Both the position numbers and the translations under genes were made by a program. A DNA stretch of 64,000 nt from Heliocidaris erythrogramma. Its lineage: Eukaryota; Echinodermata; Echinoidea; Camarodonta; Echinometridae. The number at the start of each line of letters is the position of its first letter. Position 1 is the first letter of the stretch. The stretch spans positions 12,602,974-12,666,973 of the forward strand of contig CM046853.1 in NCBI GenBank assembly GCA_025617745.1, read 5' to 3'. Shown one piece after another: positions 22,956 through 37,400 of this stretch. The notes beneath the pieces are model-generated. The model made no database searches. It was not told where the DNA came from and worked only from the letters and a program-made list of their open reading frames with translations.

Positions 22956-23373
22956 GGTCAGCTCTCTTCTAACACAGAACTGTTAAAGACCTCAGCCTGA
23001 CCCAAAACAACCATATATTGACGTAAAGCTTAGTAAACAAAGAATATAATTACCCTGGGTATTCATAAATTTTCGTCTCCGTTTATCCATAAAAAATAAA
23101 AAAGATAATTTTTTTTTGGTCTGCCCCCTCCCTATTGCGTAACAAGAGAGGAAACTGCAGGGGGTCGCTAGACGTGTGACGACATGTCATGTATACAGCT
23201 CCGAGTGCGTCTACACGATATGTCGTCATCAAATTTTCACCCCCGCAAAGTAGCGTTCCTCAGAGACGGGGCCCTCGTCAGAAAAACCACTGGGGCTCAA
23301 CATTCGGGACGCTGTTACTCATTCCACAGGAAACGGAATCTCATGAAGTTGGTTTCAATTTGTTCAGAAAATA

Positions 23374-24182
23374 CACTAAAGGAAAAAAGAAACTTATAAA
23401 AGTTCAAGAGATCACCAAATTAAATTCTCTGCATGGAAATGTACCAAATTTGGATATAATGTTGATTCAATGCATGGCTTTAAATGACAGTCAATAACAA
23501 AAAGTTTTCTTCAATGCCACAAAAGAAATGTGCACTGAAGCAAAGGACTCTCTAATCCCCAAGTCACAAAGACAAACTGCAGCCTTGTACACCATATGCA
23601 TGTCAATGAATGAAACAAAAGAATTTCAAAAGGATTTGCAAGTTCATCCAAACAGATTAATAGCCAGTATGTCCACCTCTAGCTTGCTGGCAAGCTGTAC
23701 ACCGTCTTCGCATGCTTCCGATCAGATTCGCGATGGTAGCTGGGGAACATTGTTCCATTCCTCTTGCAGTGCTGCAATGAGCGTCTCCCTATTGATGGGT
23801 GATTGTCACGCCTTGACACACGTCGACCAAGCTCTTCCCAGAGATGTTCAATTGGGGAAAGGTCTGGTGAACGGGCGAACCATGGCAGAACATCAATATC
23901 CTCTTGCTCGAGGGGTGCAAATCCCTTTTGAAATTCTTTTGTTTCATTCATTGACATGCATATGGTGTACAAGGCTGCAGTTTGTCTTTGTGACTTGGGG
24001 ATTAGAGAGTCCTTTGCTTCAGTGCACATTTCTTTTGTGGCATTGAAGAAAACTTTTTGTTATTGACTGTCATTTAAAGCCATGCATTGAATCAACATTA
24101 TATCCAAATTTGGTACATTTCCATGCAGAGAATTTAATTTGGTGATCTCTTGAACTTTTATAAGTTTCTTTTTTCCTTAGTG
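23374..24182. mobile_element. Tc1-like element with long inverted repeats
   Basis: Ends read CACTAA(A)GGAAAAAAGAAAC inward from both sides, with TA at 23372-23373 and 24183-24184. The arms (about 23374-23640 and 23920-24182) are long inverted copies. Mirror-image open frames arise on both strands because of this. The unique centre holds a transposase fragment. Confidence 0.85.
23679..23925 (-). pseudogene. Tc1/mariner transposase C-terminal fragment
   Basis: The minus-strand frame contains DVLPWFARSPDLSPIEHLWE followed by ELGRRV. This is the block around the last catalytic acidic residue (the E of the DDE triad) in Tc1 transposases. The N-terminal DNA-binding domain and the first two aspartates are absent, so the protein cannot be functional; the element is an internally deleted derivative. 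The Met in the same frame lies in the inverted-repeat arm, not at a natural start. Confidence 0.88.
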
Positions 24183-24545
24183 TATATAGCTCCCGTGGAT
24201 GAATAAAGTGTATATTTCAAAATTCGGTCAGGCTGAGGTCTTTAACAATCTTCATTCAAGAAGTTCTTATAGCTTTTATGTTCTTATGTAAAATGGCCCA
24301 CATTCATCATAGTGTATTGAAAGAGACAGTTGTGACACATGTTTGCAAACATGGATCGCACACAATCCATTAGCAGTCATAGGTTTGTTTTATTTTTTTG
24401 TTTTATTTTTTGTTTTGTTTTGTTTTGCTTTGTTTTGAAATAGAAGCATGTACTCTTGCTTCTTGAACTTTAATTTTGAAGGTAGTCACACCTTCAGGAA
24501 ATCACCCCTGTATAGCTGTCTGTTATACACGGTTCTGGGGGTTAA

Positions 24546-25116
24546 AGGGCAATCCAACCTTGGTAATAAGATGATTTGTGTGAAAGCAGAAAAATAAAAA
24601 CAGGATAGGGAAAGTTTGAAAGAAATCGGACAAGGAATAAGAAAGTTATGGATGTTTAAAAAATGAGATCAATACATCTATGCGAATCTCAAATTGTCGA
24701 TTGTGACATACCGGTACTTGTGGACAACTCTCCTGTTGTCCTACACAAAAATATCATTAATTTGCGGTTTTCTCCGAAGTGCCTTTACCCTCGGGGCAGT
24801 ACTCAAAATATATTGTAGATATCACATTCTTATAGGTCCTCGTGAAAGAAAAAGATCCTACTGAGTAATACATTTTGAAAAAAATGAAATTTTAGTCATT
24901 TTGTGTGTTGGAGCAAATGGGGGAGTTGTCCGCAACTACTTCACAGTGACATTACCTATTCGGCCAATTTGAAATTCCCATATGTGTAGTGATTACAACT
25001 TTCAAAAATTTTAAAACTTTATTGCTTGTCTGATTTCATTCAAACTTTCACCAATCTGCTTATCTGATTTTTCCTCTTTCATTCAGAACAACTTACCATT
25101 ATGGTTGGATTTCCCT
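24546..25116. mobile_element. Palindromic TTAA-flanked MITE (AGGG..AATCCAACC)
   Basis: Ends AGGG(C/A)AATCCAACC are inverted at 24546 and 25116, with TTAA on both sides (24542-24545 and 25117-25120). Further inward pairing is visible (GGACAACTC near 24722 with GAGTTGTCC near 24922). TTAA duplications are typical of piggyBac-type transposition. It lies about 290 bp upstream of the HUWE1 start exon. Confidence 0.8.
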
Positions 25117-25407
25117 TTAATGTTTTACATGTATGAGTAACTCAACTTTATAAAGAGTCTTAGTTATTCTACACAAAAGTCCTTGAAGTGTTAACTTAGT
25201 TTGTTGATTTCAACTTACAAGTATGACCTCCAACTCATCAAGTGTTTCTTCAAGTTGTTGGGGCTCTTCTACCTTTCCCTTTTTTAAGACATCACAGCGA
25301 TCCAAGAGCCTTGAGATTGCACAATGGAATATAACATGCTTTTAAGCTTCATTATATATCACATTAATCATTCTTCAACATCTTGTTTCATTATTCTCTC
25401 AATTTAG

Positions 25408-25484
25408 TCTCCTGATTGTGTGTTTGACAAGGAAGAATCATGAAGATTGACAGGAGTAAATTGAAGAAGAGCACCTCTGAAGTA
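25408..25484 (+). CDS. HUWE1: HUWE1 coding exon 1 (32-nt 5' UTR plus start codon)
   Basis: Acceptor CTCAATTTAG ends at 25407. The ATG is at 25440 and gives [15 protein letters not shown], matching the conserved HUWE1 N-terminus, which fixes this start. The exon ends on a full codon at GTA|GTAAGT. Confidence 0.93.
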
Positions 25485-28400
25485 GTAAGTCATCTCAGAA
25501 TTGTTCATTCTACAATAATTTGCTTCTCACAGCCTTCTTACATGCCCATATTTCCCTTCTAATTGGATGAATATATACAGTTAAAAACAAAATTATTCAT
25601 ACCCCTTTTGATTTTGAAGTCTTAGGTGTTTTTCTTAAGAATGAAAGGTGTGCTAGTGGAATTTGGGCATTGGTTGAATACTTTAATTAAGTTCTGTAGG
25701 TGAACAGTGATTGTGGTTTCACCTCATTTGCATAACAATGGATATACTAATATATTCATTTCCTTTTAGAAATATTCATATCCTGGTCCAGGCATGACAT
25801 TGAGGCATATTCCTTTTGGAGATACACATGTTTCAGGCATTCCTAAATTCTGTACATGTTTCATACATTCCTAAATCCTGTACATGTTTCTGACAATCCT
25901 AAATCCTCTACATGTTTCAGACATTCCTAACTTCTGTGCATGTATTACAACTGTTCAGTGATGTATGAATAATTCTGGACAATTCATCTTTCAGAGAAAA
26001 AAAGTGATTAAAATACCCCTGAACCATCAAATTTTGTAAATTGTCTTGTGTAGTTATTCTTACATTTGTTTGTTGCATACTCAAGTATCATAAACCAGGA
26101 AAAAACAATTTTTCACAAAAGAAAATTGGAAAGAAAAAATCATAACATGGTAAGGGTGCATATATATATGAATAATTTTGTTATCAACTGTATCTAGCTA
26201 GCAGCCACTATCACCGTACTGTACTCCATGCATTATGCTGTGATTTGGATGATATTTCTCCAAAACTGAAATTTCTCATTCCTTGGACATTCCATTTAAT
26301 GATTAAATGAAGAAAGAAAGAATTTTTGTCTTATAGTTATATAGAAAAAGGTCATCTGCGTATATGATCTGTCTGTATATGATCAAAATATGAATAGAGT
26401 CCGTAATGAATTTTAGAATTCAGAAGGATTTCAACCTGTGAGAGGCTCTTGCTAGAAAATTCAATGAATAATAATGTAACAAATTATACTAGGACTGTAT
26501 TTGAATATTAGGTTATTGATTTTAGTTGTAATTTCTTGCTTTGTTTTTGGATAAATCATGATGATACAGCATTCAATGTCAACTGATCCCAAGTAGTCTA
26601 CTTCACGTTCTGAATCAGGCTTTAAATGTTGAATATAATCTCCTTTTAATATACTTCTTACTCTAACAATTTCTGAATTCGCTTTACTTTGAATATACTT
26701 GAAATATTGAAAACTCAATGTACTTTATTATATTTTCAGCCCTTTGACTGTCAAGCTTTGATAGAGAGATTAAAAACCAGCAATGATCTCCTGTCAGAGC
26801 TACAAGGAATCAAATCTTGGAACTATGGCAAGGTAAGCTAAGAAAAATACATTTACTTCATTGCCACATTCTTAAAATGCTGTGCTGAAAAGAGCCATAC
26901 ATGTACAAGTTCAGTATATTGTATAACCTGATATTGAATTTTACTGAGGTGTTCTTTTTCTTGAATTACACATGAAAGGTATTTGGAAAGTTCAAAGCAA
27001 TAAATTATTATCATTAATGACCATTTTCTACATGTAAGTTGTATGTCAAAACTGCACTCAAACAAAACGCTTCCATTAAAGGAGAATTAACACTAGAATA
27101 TAAATGTACTTATGTTAAAAAGTGTAATATATTCTTAATCATTGACCTGTATCACTTTAGAAATAAAATATCAGAAAAGGGTTTAAATCAAGACATTCTA
27201 GCACACGGTATCATCTGCTAACACTTCGGGGGCTGCCATTTTCTTGATGACATGGAGTTGTACATGAAGACACTGGAGACCGTTCCGGTCAGGAAGATAT
27301 TTTAATCCACGAGCTAAATTGCTTCTATTCATTATAAAAAAGCCCCATACATGTATATGATGGAAAATACATAACAGGTGTATACATTTATCTTAAAATT
27401 TGAAATTTATAGATTTCGTTTTAAATTCTCCGGTTTTGCTAACTAGAAATCGATTTCTTGGTCTTGCCTGTCAGAGCAGAACATAATTTATACAACGCGC
27501 ATTCTGACTTTTGAAGTCCATTATCTCAAAGCAGGTGAATGCATAGTTTGTCACTATTGACGCTCGGGAAAGTCATCATCCATAAATTTGAATTAATTCG
27601 CTCTGTCACGTACGTCATAGTATCAAGAAAATAGATTGATATTTAGTAAAATCGTAATTTTCAAAGAAATATAATACACATTTTTGTTTTTAGAATATAT
27701 GTATATATATCTGTTAAATATTTTAAATCTCAAATGGAATTTTGTATCAGGAAGAAAGACAATTTTGCATTCGGATTAAAAATATCTTTATGTACACATC
27801 AAGAAAATGGCAGCCCCCTGGTATCGCTAGCAGACGCTAAATCTTGCTGAGAAAATCCTGATTTATACCCATCTCGTATATTTTAATGCAAAACTACGTA
27901 GGGCAACAAGAAGGAATAGATTACATCTTTGAATATGAGCACATTTATATTTTGGGGTTAATTCCCCTTTAAGTACAAGCCCCTCACAACTCATCTGCTT
28001 CAAATGTAAAGCGATATTTGCTTGTTTAACCTATTTTTTTTTTATCAAGAATTGTATGTTTTAAAAACTAACCATCTTTAATGTAGACTTGACATAATGT
28101 GTAGAAATATTTTAAAAGATCAATCCTCATTGGCACTTATACTACCTTTTGGTCATATAAGCAACTGCGTCATCTCTCTGTGTTAATTTGGTGTATGTAT
28201 ACATTTAAACATTTATCATGTTCACATGTGGTTAATTAATAAACTTTCAAGCTTTAACAAATTTTAATTTTGTTCAGAGAGAGGAAGATTCAGCTTGGTA
28301 TACTTTCTTTGTTGATTATCTTGCTGTTTATATCCATGTATACAAATTTTGTTTAATTCTCAAAATCCCTTTTCTAAAATGATATAGTCAAACCTGTCTA

Positions 28401-31400
28401 TTTAGGCCATCCAAGGTAAACCAAAACTGGCAACTCGGCCTTTGTAGACGGGTTCTTCAACACATATTTCTTCCTAGAGAAAAAGCAATATACAGTCAAA
28501 CCTGTCTTAGCGGCCACCAAAAAATCCCCCGCAGGATATTACTGTGTTGTAGACCCTGCATATAGCGGTCACCTGCCTAACGCGGCCAGCGGCCACCCAT
28601 TATGTATCCCTCGGTCAATATCTGACCGCGTATAGCGGCCACCAATATCGAGCCGTAGCTTCATGCACAAAAAGTAGTTTTGCCATAAAAAGTTAGGTAT
28701 AATAAAGCCGCGATGTGTTTACCAAGTCGTAGCTCAGTCACACTCTCAAACAAACGTCGTGAATAGATTCTACAATGGCCAAGAAGATCTAAAAGTTTTA
28801 CCACATTGCCGACTAATTAGAGATTAAAAGTCTTTTTATTAAGAATTAAGCACTAGTATTGTTCGTTTACGTAATATTCGCACCATCCAGCTGCGATCTC
28901 CTGCACCTGTATTGTATCACGGTCGGCATTGATAGCGATCGCCATTGCGCAATAGCACAGGCTCGTACACTTCAATATTAATTTTTATTTTTTTAAAGAT
29001 TTATCCAAAAAAAATCTAAAGGGTTAAAGCTATCGAAAAAAATAATAAGAGTGATTTTTTTTTAGAAAGTGAAAATAATAAAATACTACCCAGCTATTAT
29101 TTTTTAAGGATCAATAATAACGATTTCATGTAAGAAATTGTCCTGCTGAAAAACAGCAGGAAAACTCGTCCACCATAACCAGCGATCCATTGCATCAAGC
29201 GAGCACCTTCTATCGCCTGTTCTCAAAAACAGTTAACTTATTTTAAACCATTCAAAAGGCAAATATTTATTGAATGAAAATTGATTGCATGATTTTATTC
29301 AAAAGATAAACTTATTATTGTAATTTTTGGACAAGAAGCAAAAGCATGATTAGACATCGTTTTTAGACTATAAAAATCAAGAACAGCAGTCTACCGCGGG
29401 CGACTACGTACGTGGTAATTTGAGGGAAAATTCATTTTACAGAGATTGCTCGTATATCTATTGTTTTTCTCATTTATTGACAAAGCACATTATTTTGGCA
29501 TTTTATATATCATATGACATGTTATACATCAAATCTGTAGATCTATAGCTTGTTTTCCTAAGTGATATATAAGGATACATGTACACTATAAGTGATGTTG
29601 CGTGTATGTGTAAAAATTAAAAATGGCCGCCGACCTGTCTATAGCGGCCACCTGTCTATAGCGGCCACTTTTTCTGTTTCCCTTTGGTGGCCGCTATAGA
29701 CAGGTTTGACTGTACTATAGACAGGTGGCCCTTGTAGGGAGATGCCCACTATTCAAATTTGACTCCACATATATACATGTAGGCTTACTTGTATCTCTTT
29801 TATCATTAAAAACATATTGGGAAGGAGTTTGTTTCATACTTTCATTGTATCTTCCTGTTTGAAGTTTGGATAGCCAGTCTTTGTTTTTATGGGTTTGCAG
29901 TAATTCAGTACTTGTATTGTTGACTGCTGAGTATTGCACACACTTGCAGTGAGTCATCCTGTGATGTACTGATCACAGAGATTAACTGTCTATATATAGA
30001 CCATACTACCTGCTCATGACTGTGTGTGTATAAATTAGAACTGTTATAGGCTCGATATTTGTGTCAGTTCATGTATGTGTTGTTTTTGTTTTGATATGAT
30101 CCACATGTACCAGCATCTGCCCTTAAATGGAACACTATTGGTTATTTGACATTTCTCTGTAATGTTATATTTGTTAAAAAAGGTTGTTTGAAAGGGTTAA
30201 AAATGTCTCCTTATGGACATGAATGCATTTTAAGGACTCTCTACAATTGAATCTCAATAGCATACTGTAAACTAGGGCTGTATCGAAACAGTTAAACGTT
30301 TGGAAACGACCATGAGGTCCCAAAACGGAATGGATTTCACAGTTTTTGGTTAGCTGTGAAAAGATGCTACAATGTACATGATTTTGAATACATGGGAATG
30401 TCCAAATGCAAAACATAAAAACTTGCTATAAAAGCCTAATTTTCCTCCTTTTTCTTCATAACAGTGCTAAACAGTATCAATTACCTCCCATGATTTGATT
30501 TTAGAATGTCTTTTTTCTTGTTATTTTGTGGTTTAAAAGTCAGCTCTAGCTTCAAATGCCGATAATCGTTCAGCAATGGGGCTGCCGTCTTGGTATTCAT
30601 GAATACATGTATGCATAGCTTTATGTAAATATGTGTAAAACCAGCTAGCTCTGTGTATTGTGTAAAGTTCTCTGGCGCCCTCTCCTGATCAGATCTTACA
30701 TGCAGGGATTTGATAGACAATATGGCTGCCCCCATACAATGGAATCAACATTTTGAAGCTTAAACTCACTTGGAAAACTACAAAATATCAATAAATATGA
30801 CATTTTAAGCTCAGGTTTTGGTAGGTAAATGTATACTTTTTATCACTATTACAATTTTAAGAGGAAAATAATGGCTTTTGTAGTAAGTCTCTTTTTTGTT
30901 ATCCCTGTGACCCGTGTGTCAAAAATCATATTTAGATCACCTAATTGTTATAAATTTGCATGTGTGTGGGTGCGTTTAACCGAAAACCATTTGGTTTTTA
31001 GCCCTCGTTAAGCGGAAAATGAAATAACCGATATATTACAGCACTACTGTAAACCTAAAATTATGTTTCCAATTCCATATTTAATACAATTTTATGATTC
31101 TTGGTAATGTTTGGGACATACTTTACCCTGGATTTGCCCTTCTTTATTCAATTAATTTGCATATTGTTATTACATGTATTTTACATGTTCAGTCAGACCG
31201 CAGGTCGTATGCAAATGAGCAAAAATCACGCATTTTAATTCCAGTGCCTGAAATGGACTCTCTCCCTGCACCCAATCAGCTGTATCGCATGGTCATCTTT
31301 AAAGTTATGTTCTTCAATAAATATTAATGCTGTGCTCATTAGACTTTCTGCAAAAATAAATGAATAGTTTACCAACACGGATATTTTGTTTCAGTCAGAA

Positions 31401-34400
31401 TTTTAGAAATAAGTTGTTTAAAATAACTGATGAAATAGTCATACAAAAGCCTGTTTTTCACAAGATTTCAAGTTGTTAAAAGACATATAAAAAGTATATG
31501 AGCCGCCATCAAGACACATATGTATGGAAGCGCTGGAATCTCATCTTTTTCATCGTTACATTCAAAACATCCATAAATTTATGACAGAGTCAGGATCCAG
31601 CAATATTCAGCCGCAGATTATCCGTTGTCAAGACCATGGTCAAGACCATAGAATCTTAGCCCTGTGATTGGCAAGCGAGCCATCTGTAACCAAGTGCGCG
31701 TTTGAATGAAACAATGCGCAACCTGTTGCTTCATCCTTGCGCAAACATGCGCATAGCTGTTGCCTAGCTGTGAGAAAACATCTTGCGTGGTGGTAACCAA
31801 TCGGAATGCTGGAATTTTTAACTTTTTTAAGGACAAAGTGTGTACATTGGTTGCATATTGCTGGATCTTGACCCTGTCATGAAGTGCACATTAATGTTAT
31901 TTCAATCTTTGGAAAGTACAGAAAATGCCCCTTACGCTCATGTTAAATTTGCCCTGGCTCGCAATAAAACTAAGGTAGTTTTGGCCAGATTTATATTTCA
32001 TTTCATTTCCATTTTTTACCAATTTCGTCTTTTATTTTGAACACAATAAAAGCATGTCACAAATCTCTGATCCCTCTTCTTTTATTTGATGTATAACTCA
32101 TGACAATTAGTGAATGATAAGTAGTCTATTCAACAGTTTGCAAATGAGATGTTCCTGGCTGTTCTTGCTCATTATGAATTCATAGTCAGGCAGAACTGGA
32201 AATAAAATAGCGTGCTTTTAGGGGACCTGCGGATTGGCTGTGTTCATGTTAGTGAAATATTTACATTGTGCACTGTATGATTGTTTAATTCTTTGTTTGT
32301 TATTATGCCTGTGTGATGGATTTATGATAGATGTAGCTTTGGGTCAGTGGTATATTTATTTTCAACTTGCAAGCCATATTACCAATTTACAATAGTACAT
32401 GGACTGTGCTAATACAGAAATGTACTTTCTTTAAAGCTCATGTATTGCTTTGGTAACAAAAAGAAAATTGGAAAGAAATATAGTCTTATGTTGTTCTCCT
32501 TTCAGGAATTGTTTTATTGCCGTTCTCTTTCTCTTGTTTTTTTCCTTTCCATCTACTTATCCTTCTTCCTCCTCTCATTTATCTTATGTTGTCCTTGAAG
32601 TGTGAGCTGTACCACTGGGTGGATGTCTTGGACAGGTTTGATGGCATCCTAGAAGAGGGTTGCTCAGCTCCACCTGACCAGTCATGGCGACTCTCATGTG
32701 ACCAGTCACAGAATACTCGCCTTAGGGACTCTGTACACAGTGTGCTTACCTTCACAGCTCTGCTCATTGAGCATAGCTTCTCAAGGCATCTCTACAGCTC
32801 AGTCGAGGTGAGAAATGATTCAGGGTGTTAACAGAGAAAATGACGTGAAAGTATTCAGGTTATCAAGAAGAGACCAGTATATTTCTGTTTTGTTCTACCC
32901 ATTGGGGATGACATGGTGTAAATACATCTTTCTAAAATAGTGCGGTACAGAATTTTGACCTGATTTGAGGTATGGATTGTCCTCCCGTTCCCGTATAATT
33001 ACCCTATTTCTACTTGTCTTTTCCCAAATGTAACTTTTCTCATTTATGTTCCATCTCTTGAGCATACAAAACATAGTACATTATAACATGATTATATGGC
33101 CTTGTTCTGACTCTAGTTTCATATTATATTTTGTTTATTATTCACAGCATCTTACAACTCTTCTAGCTTCTAGTGACATGAATACTGTGTTAGCTGTCTT
33201 GAACTTGGTGTATGTTTTCAGGTAAGAAAATCCTCTTTGAATGCAATGTTACATGAACCCTATGGAGAATGGATGTATTATAGGACACCTATTATCAATA
33301 TGATAAAATTTTATATCATTTAAAATCAGGTATTGCAAAACTCATATTAATGGGAATGTTTAGTTTTGGTACTCCCTAAAAACTTTTTGTCAGATTTCTT
33401 GGAATTTTGTTGATAAATAGCAAGATACTAGCAATACTAAAATGCTGTGAAGATTTCACCTCCTAGAGGGAAATATTTTACAAATGAGAGATAAAAAATC
33501 ATTTATATACCAAGCCAGGGCTATAAACTCCCAACAACAGCAGTGTGCACTCCACACTATAACACATGCAAAAACCTATGAGGATTAAGTGTATTCCACA
33601 CACACAGTGACACACATGCTATCTCCACGCGCAGCCCCGAGACTGTTGTGTTGCGAGCCATCGGGGTGGAAAGGTCCTAGCATAGGACAGTATGTTACGG
33701 TGATCTAGCTTTCCTTGCAGATGTTTACACTAAAATTCACTGGAAATCATTAATGGAATACCACATGATCTCATACAAACCTCCTTTGATACAAGGAGAA
33801 CAACATGAGACTATATTGAACACGTTTCTTTCCAATTTCCTTTTGCTATCAAAACTGTCTATGAGCTTTAATATGATTGATATCAAAATAAGTACATAGA
33901 TATAAAGTCATGATTATTACTTATTATAAAACAGGTTCAAGAATGTAGCCATCCTGATTGGTAAAATAACAACACGTGACCGTGCAAAAAATAGTACTAA
34001 CGTACGGCAAAAAGTTACTAGCGCACGGCTCTGGTGCGTGCAAACTTAAAACGCAATGAAATCGTATAGTTTAATTTGTCATTTTAGCACTGAAACGCGC
34101 ATGGCTTTTGTTGGCTGTGCTTGTGTGATGTCATCCAGGAAAGCAAATGGCAGCCTCCATGACTGTGCGACTCTTGGCGTTTCTATGGGGTTCATAACCA
34201 TATTTATAGACTTCATAATCATATTGCCGACCCGTTTTATAAAATTTTTACGCACTCCCATGTATTAATAATATAATGTAGAAGCTGCAGATCATGGTAC
34301 TGGAAAACTGCTCATTTGAAGATATTTGGAGGGATTACATACATGTATTTGCAGAGATTATGCAACTTTGATGCATTGTCTCCACCGACTCTAACTTTTA

Positions 34401-37400
34401 CAGTAAACGGTCCAACTTCTTGATCAAGCTGGGTGCAGAGAAAAGGCAGGAGCTCTTCAGCAGGTTAACCTATTTAGCGGAGAGCTGGGGTGGGAAAGAA
34501 AATGGCTTCGGCCTGGCAGAGTGCTGCAAGAAGACTTCCAAGCAGGTAACAATATGAAATTTCTTAAAACAGCAAGTTAATCAATTGCTGTTTCCAGTTT
34601 ACCATGTCATGCCAGAAGTGTGCTTTAATAGTCAAGAAACTGAAGATCTTGCCCTCTAGAAGTAGTATGAACTAGGATAGTGTCATATGTTATTTATGTC
34701 AGAGAATGGTGTCATATGTTATTTATGTCAGAGAATGGTTGCTGCTTAAATACTGTAAAATCAGAAAATCTTTCGCGTGCAATTAATATTCCCGAATTCA
34801 CGAGTGGTTCAGATTCGCGAAAGTTTCATGCCACAAAATCATTGAATTATTATTGCCATAACACTAAATTTTGGCAAATCGCGATAACTTCTTGCTGTGA
34901 AAATGGCTGTTTACAATTCGCGAAAAGTTCCATGTTGCGAACATCTTTGGTTTTACAGTATCTGAAATGTCAAACACTCAGTTTAAATACAGCCTTAGTA
35001 AGAATACATGTTATACAAATTGAAGTATAGAGAGGAAGAAAAATTTATCTTGGTGAAAATGTAAATTGGAGTTCTCTGATTTTGTGAATGGAAACGTGTT
35101 TCAAATCGTTATTTTATTGTATCTGCAGGGAATCCCTCCAAGTGCCACAACTCTCCATTTTGAGTTTTACTCAGAGAACACTGGTGAAGAAAAAGCTCCA
35201 TCCAAGAAGGTAAGATATCTTTTTATACACTTCCATGCTTGATCTAAATGGGACCTGCTGTATATGCAATTAAAGGGTAAAGTCTTGGTATGAAAGGTTT
35301 ATGAATTTTATTTTTACTTGATTTAGTGAAGAGAGGAAAAGTTTTGTCAGTAAACAAGCCACGTGGATTTTTAGTGAATATTTTCTCTGTTGGAGGTGTG
35401 TCGTAATACCATCCAATCGATCCAGTCAGTATTTATAAAGCGCCAATATCTAGCTGCCTAATCAAAGGCGCTGTACCATCGATATTATGTGTGATGTTCC
35501 CAGCAAGATTAGTAAAATATTAAAGTCTTTTATGAATTGCTATGATTGTATTCAGATGATCATTATGATTGCATTGATACCTCCATATTTAATTTAGTAA
35601 ACTATCACTTTTGTAAAGTATAGAAACTAAAAGAATGCATTATTCAGATTTATTTTTTTCTTCATTCTGGTTGGTGTGTATTTATGATATCATTTCTTTA
35701 CTTTTGCATTGCAATGTACATGCCTTAAATTCCAGTATCATTTTCTGTTATCTCTTATATGTAGCATTCAGTCCAGGCAGTTACAGTTCTTCACTTAGAA
35801 CATGTAGACAAAGTAAGTGAACCATAGTATATAGCTCTTGAAAAAAATAGTAGTAAAAAGTGGTACTAGTAACCAAACAATGTGATAGTTAAGAAATACA
35901 AAATACAAAATAAGAAAATACAAATTTTCATGACTCTGCAGTATTGAAAGTGTCTTTCTGGCTGCATGATTTAAATTAGTAGATATGTGAATGTAGAGAA
36001 ATTACAAACCAACTCCATATGTATTTTTGAATCACTTACATATGTATTTTATTGATCCTTCAGTATTTTGACCAGATTAGCACAGACCCTTCAATTTTAC
36101 AGGTTTTAGGGCTTCTTCTCTTTGTATTATTATTTGTATGATGAAGGATTTTCAGTTTACAAGTGAAATTGGTGTAGCTCATGCAGTAGTTTCTCAACAT
36201 CTCATGGTTTGGAGTGCGCGACCACATAGAAAAGGGAATATGCAATTGAATACACGCAGGCTAAGACAATGGATGTATGCGCGCAGCCCTTGAAAAATGC
36301 TTGGGTAGAGACAAAATAGTTCTCTGTTTGTGTAATGTGCAAATTAATACAAAAACGTAAGGACGTAATGGTGAAAATGAGGTACATGTAATAGGTTTCA
36401 TATAATTAATAATATGGAATGAATGTTCTTTTGTGTAACACAAGGGTATATCACACTCACTTTGAAAATATATCACTCGTCATGCCGACTCGTGAAATAG
36501 TCCACTTAAGGCCATTCAAGTTTATATAAATATTTCATATGTATATCCCATATCAGCCACCTTTGTTATAAACTATTTATGTTCTTCCATGTAAACAGCT
36601 TTCACATGACCCAGTAGATATCATGGAAGATCAGCTGTCACAGCACAATGTCCCCAAAGACAAACTGGTGAGTGAAAAAATATTATTTCAAATGACAATT
36701 CGAGAATATCGTAATTCATCCTAGCTATTTGGCACTTCATAGCATTGACACTGTGAAGTAAATCTTCCTGTTGTAAAAATCTCTGCTTAATTTTATAACA
36801 TTTTTAATAGACAACATAATGGAAACATAGATTTTAGAAGGTTTATTTACTTTTTAATCCTTAAAATGTTACTCTATCGAATTCAGGTACACCTTACAGA
36901 GTACACCTTTTTTTTGCTGGAAAATTGGTAAATAGATGAATGAAGTGAAGCAGGAATCATTTTTTTATTTGTTTGTGCTGTTAAGAAAGGAGAATAATTC
37001 AAAACATAGGTTGTTTTTTTTTAATTTTAATTGTTATTAATTTCTTGTTTTGGTACAGATGCTTCTATTCACACACATACGACTGGCCCATTGCTTCTCT
37101 AACCATCAGAAGCGATTACAGTGTGTACAAGCTAGGCTTCAAGCCCTCTCTGTCCTAGGTAAGATCAATGCACGTCAGGAAATATATCATACCCAAAGTT
37201 TGGTTTTGTTTTTGATGTAGTAAAGTGTAGATTATTCACTTTGATTTGTATAGTATTGTATATCATGTTAGAAGATCATAAAAATAGATCTTCTTTCAAA
37301 ATTTTTGTTGCTCTGAGAAACTTTTCCTTTGACATCAGACAGTGAAGTGTGACTGATTCGATCTAAATTCAATTCCTCGTTCCAAAGAAAGATTTGATAG

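Larger units (their letters stand above)
22981..24247. mobile_element. Outer inverted-repeat element interrupted by a Tc1 copy
   Basis: A perfect 22-bp inverted pair beginning TGTTAAAGACCTCAGCC occupies 22981-23002 and 24226-24247. A Tc1-like element lies between. It may be the end pair of an older element into which the Tc1 copy jumped. No clear target duplication. Confidence 0.5.

Noticed and set aside
23528-24046. 172-codon plus-strand frame
   Set aside because: It is the mirror of the minus-strand frame through the inverted-repeat arms; only the minus strand shows a transposase motif.
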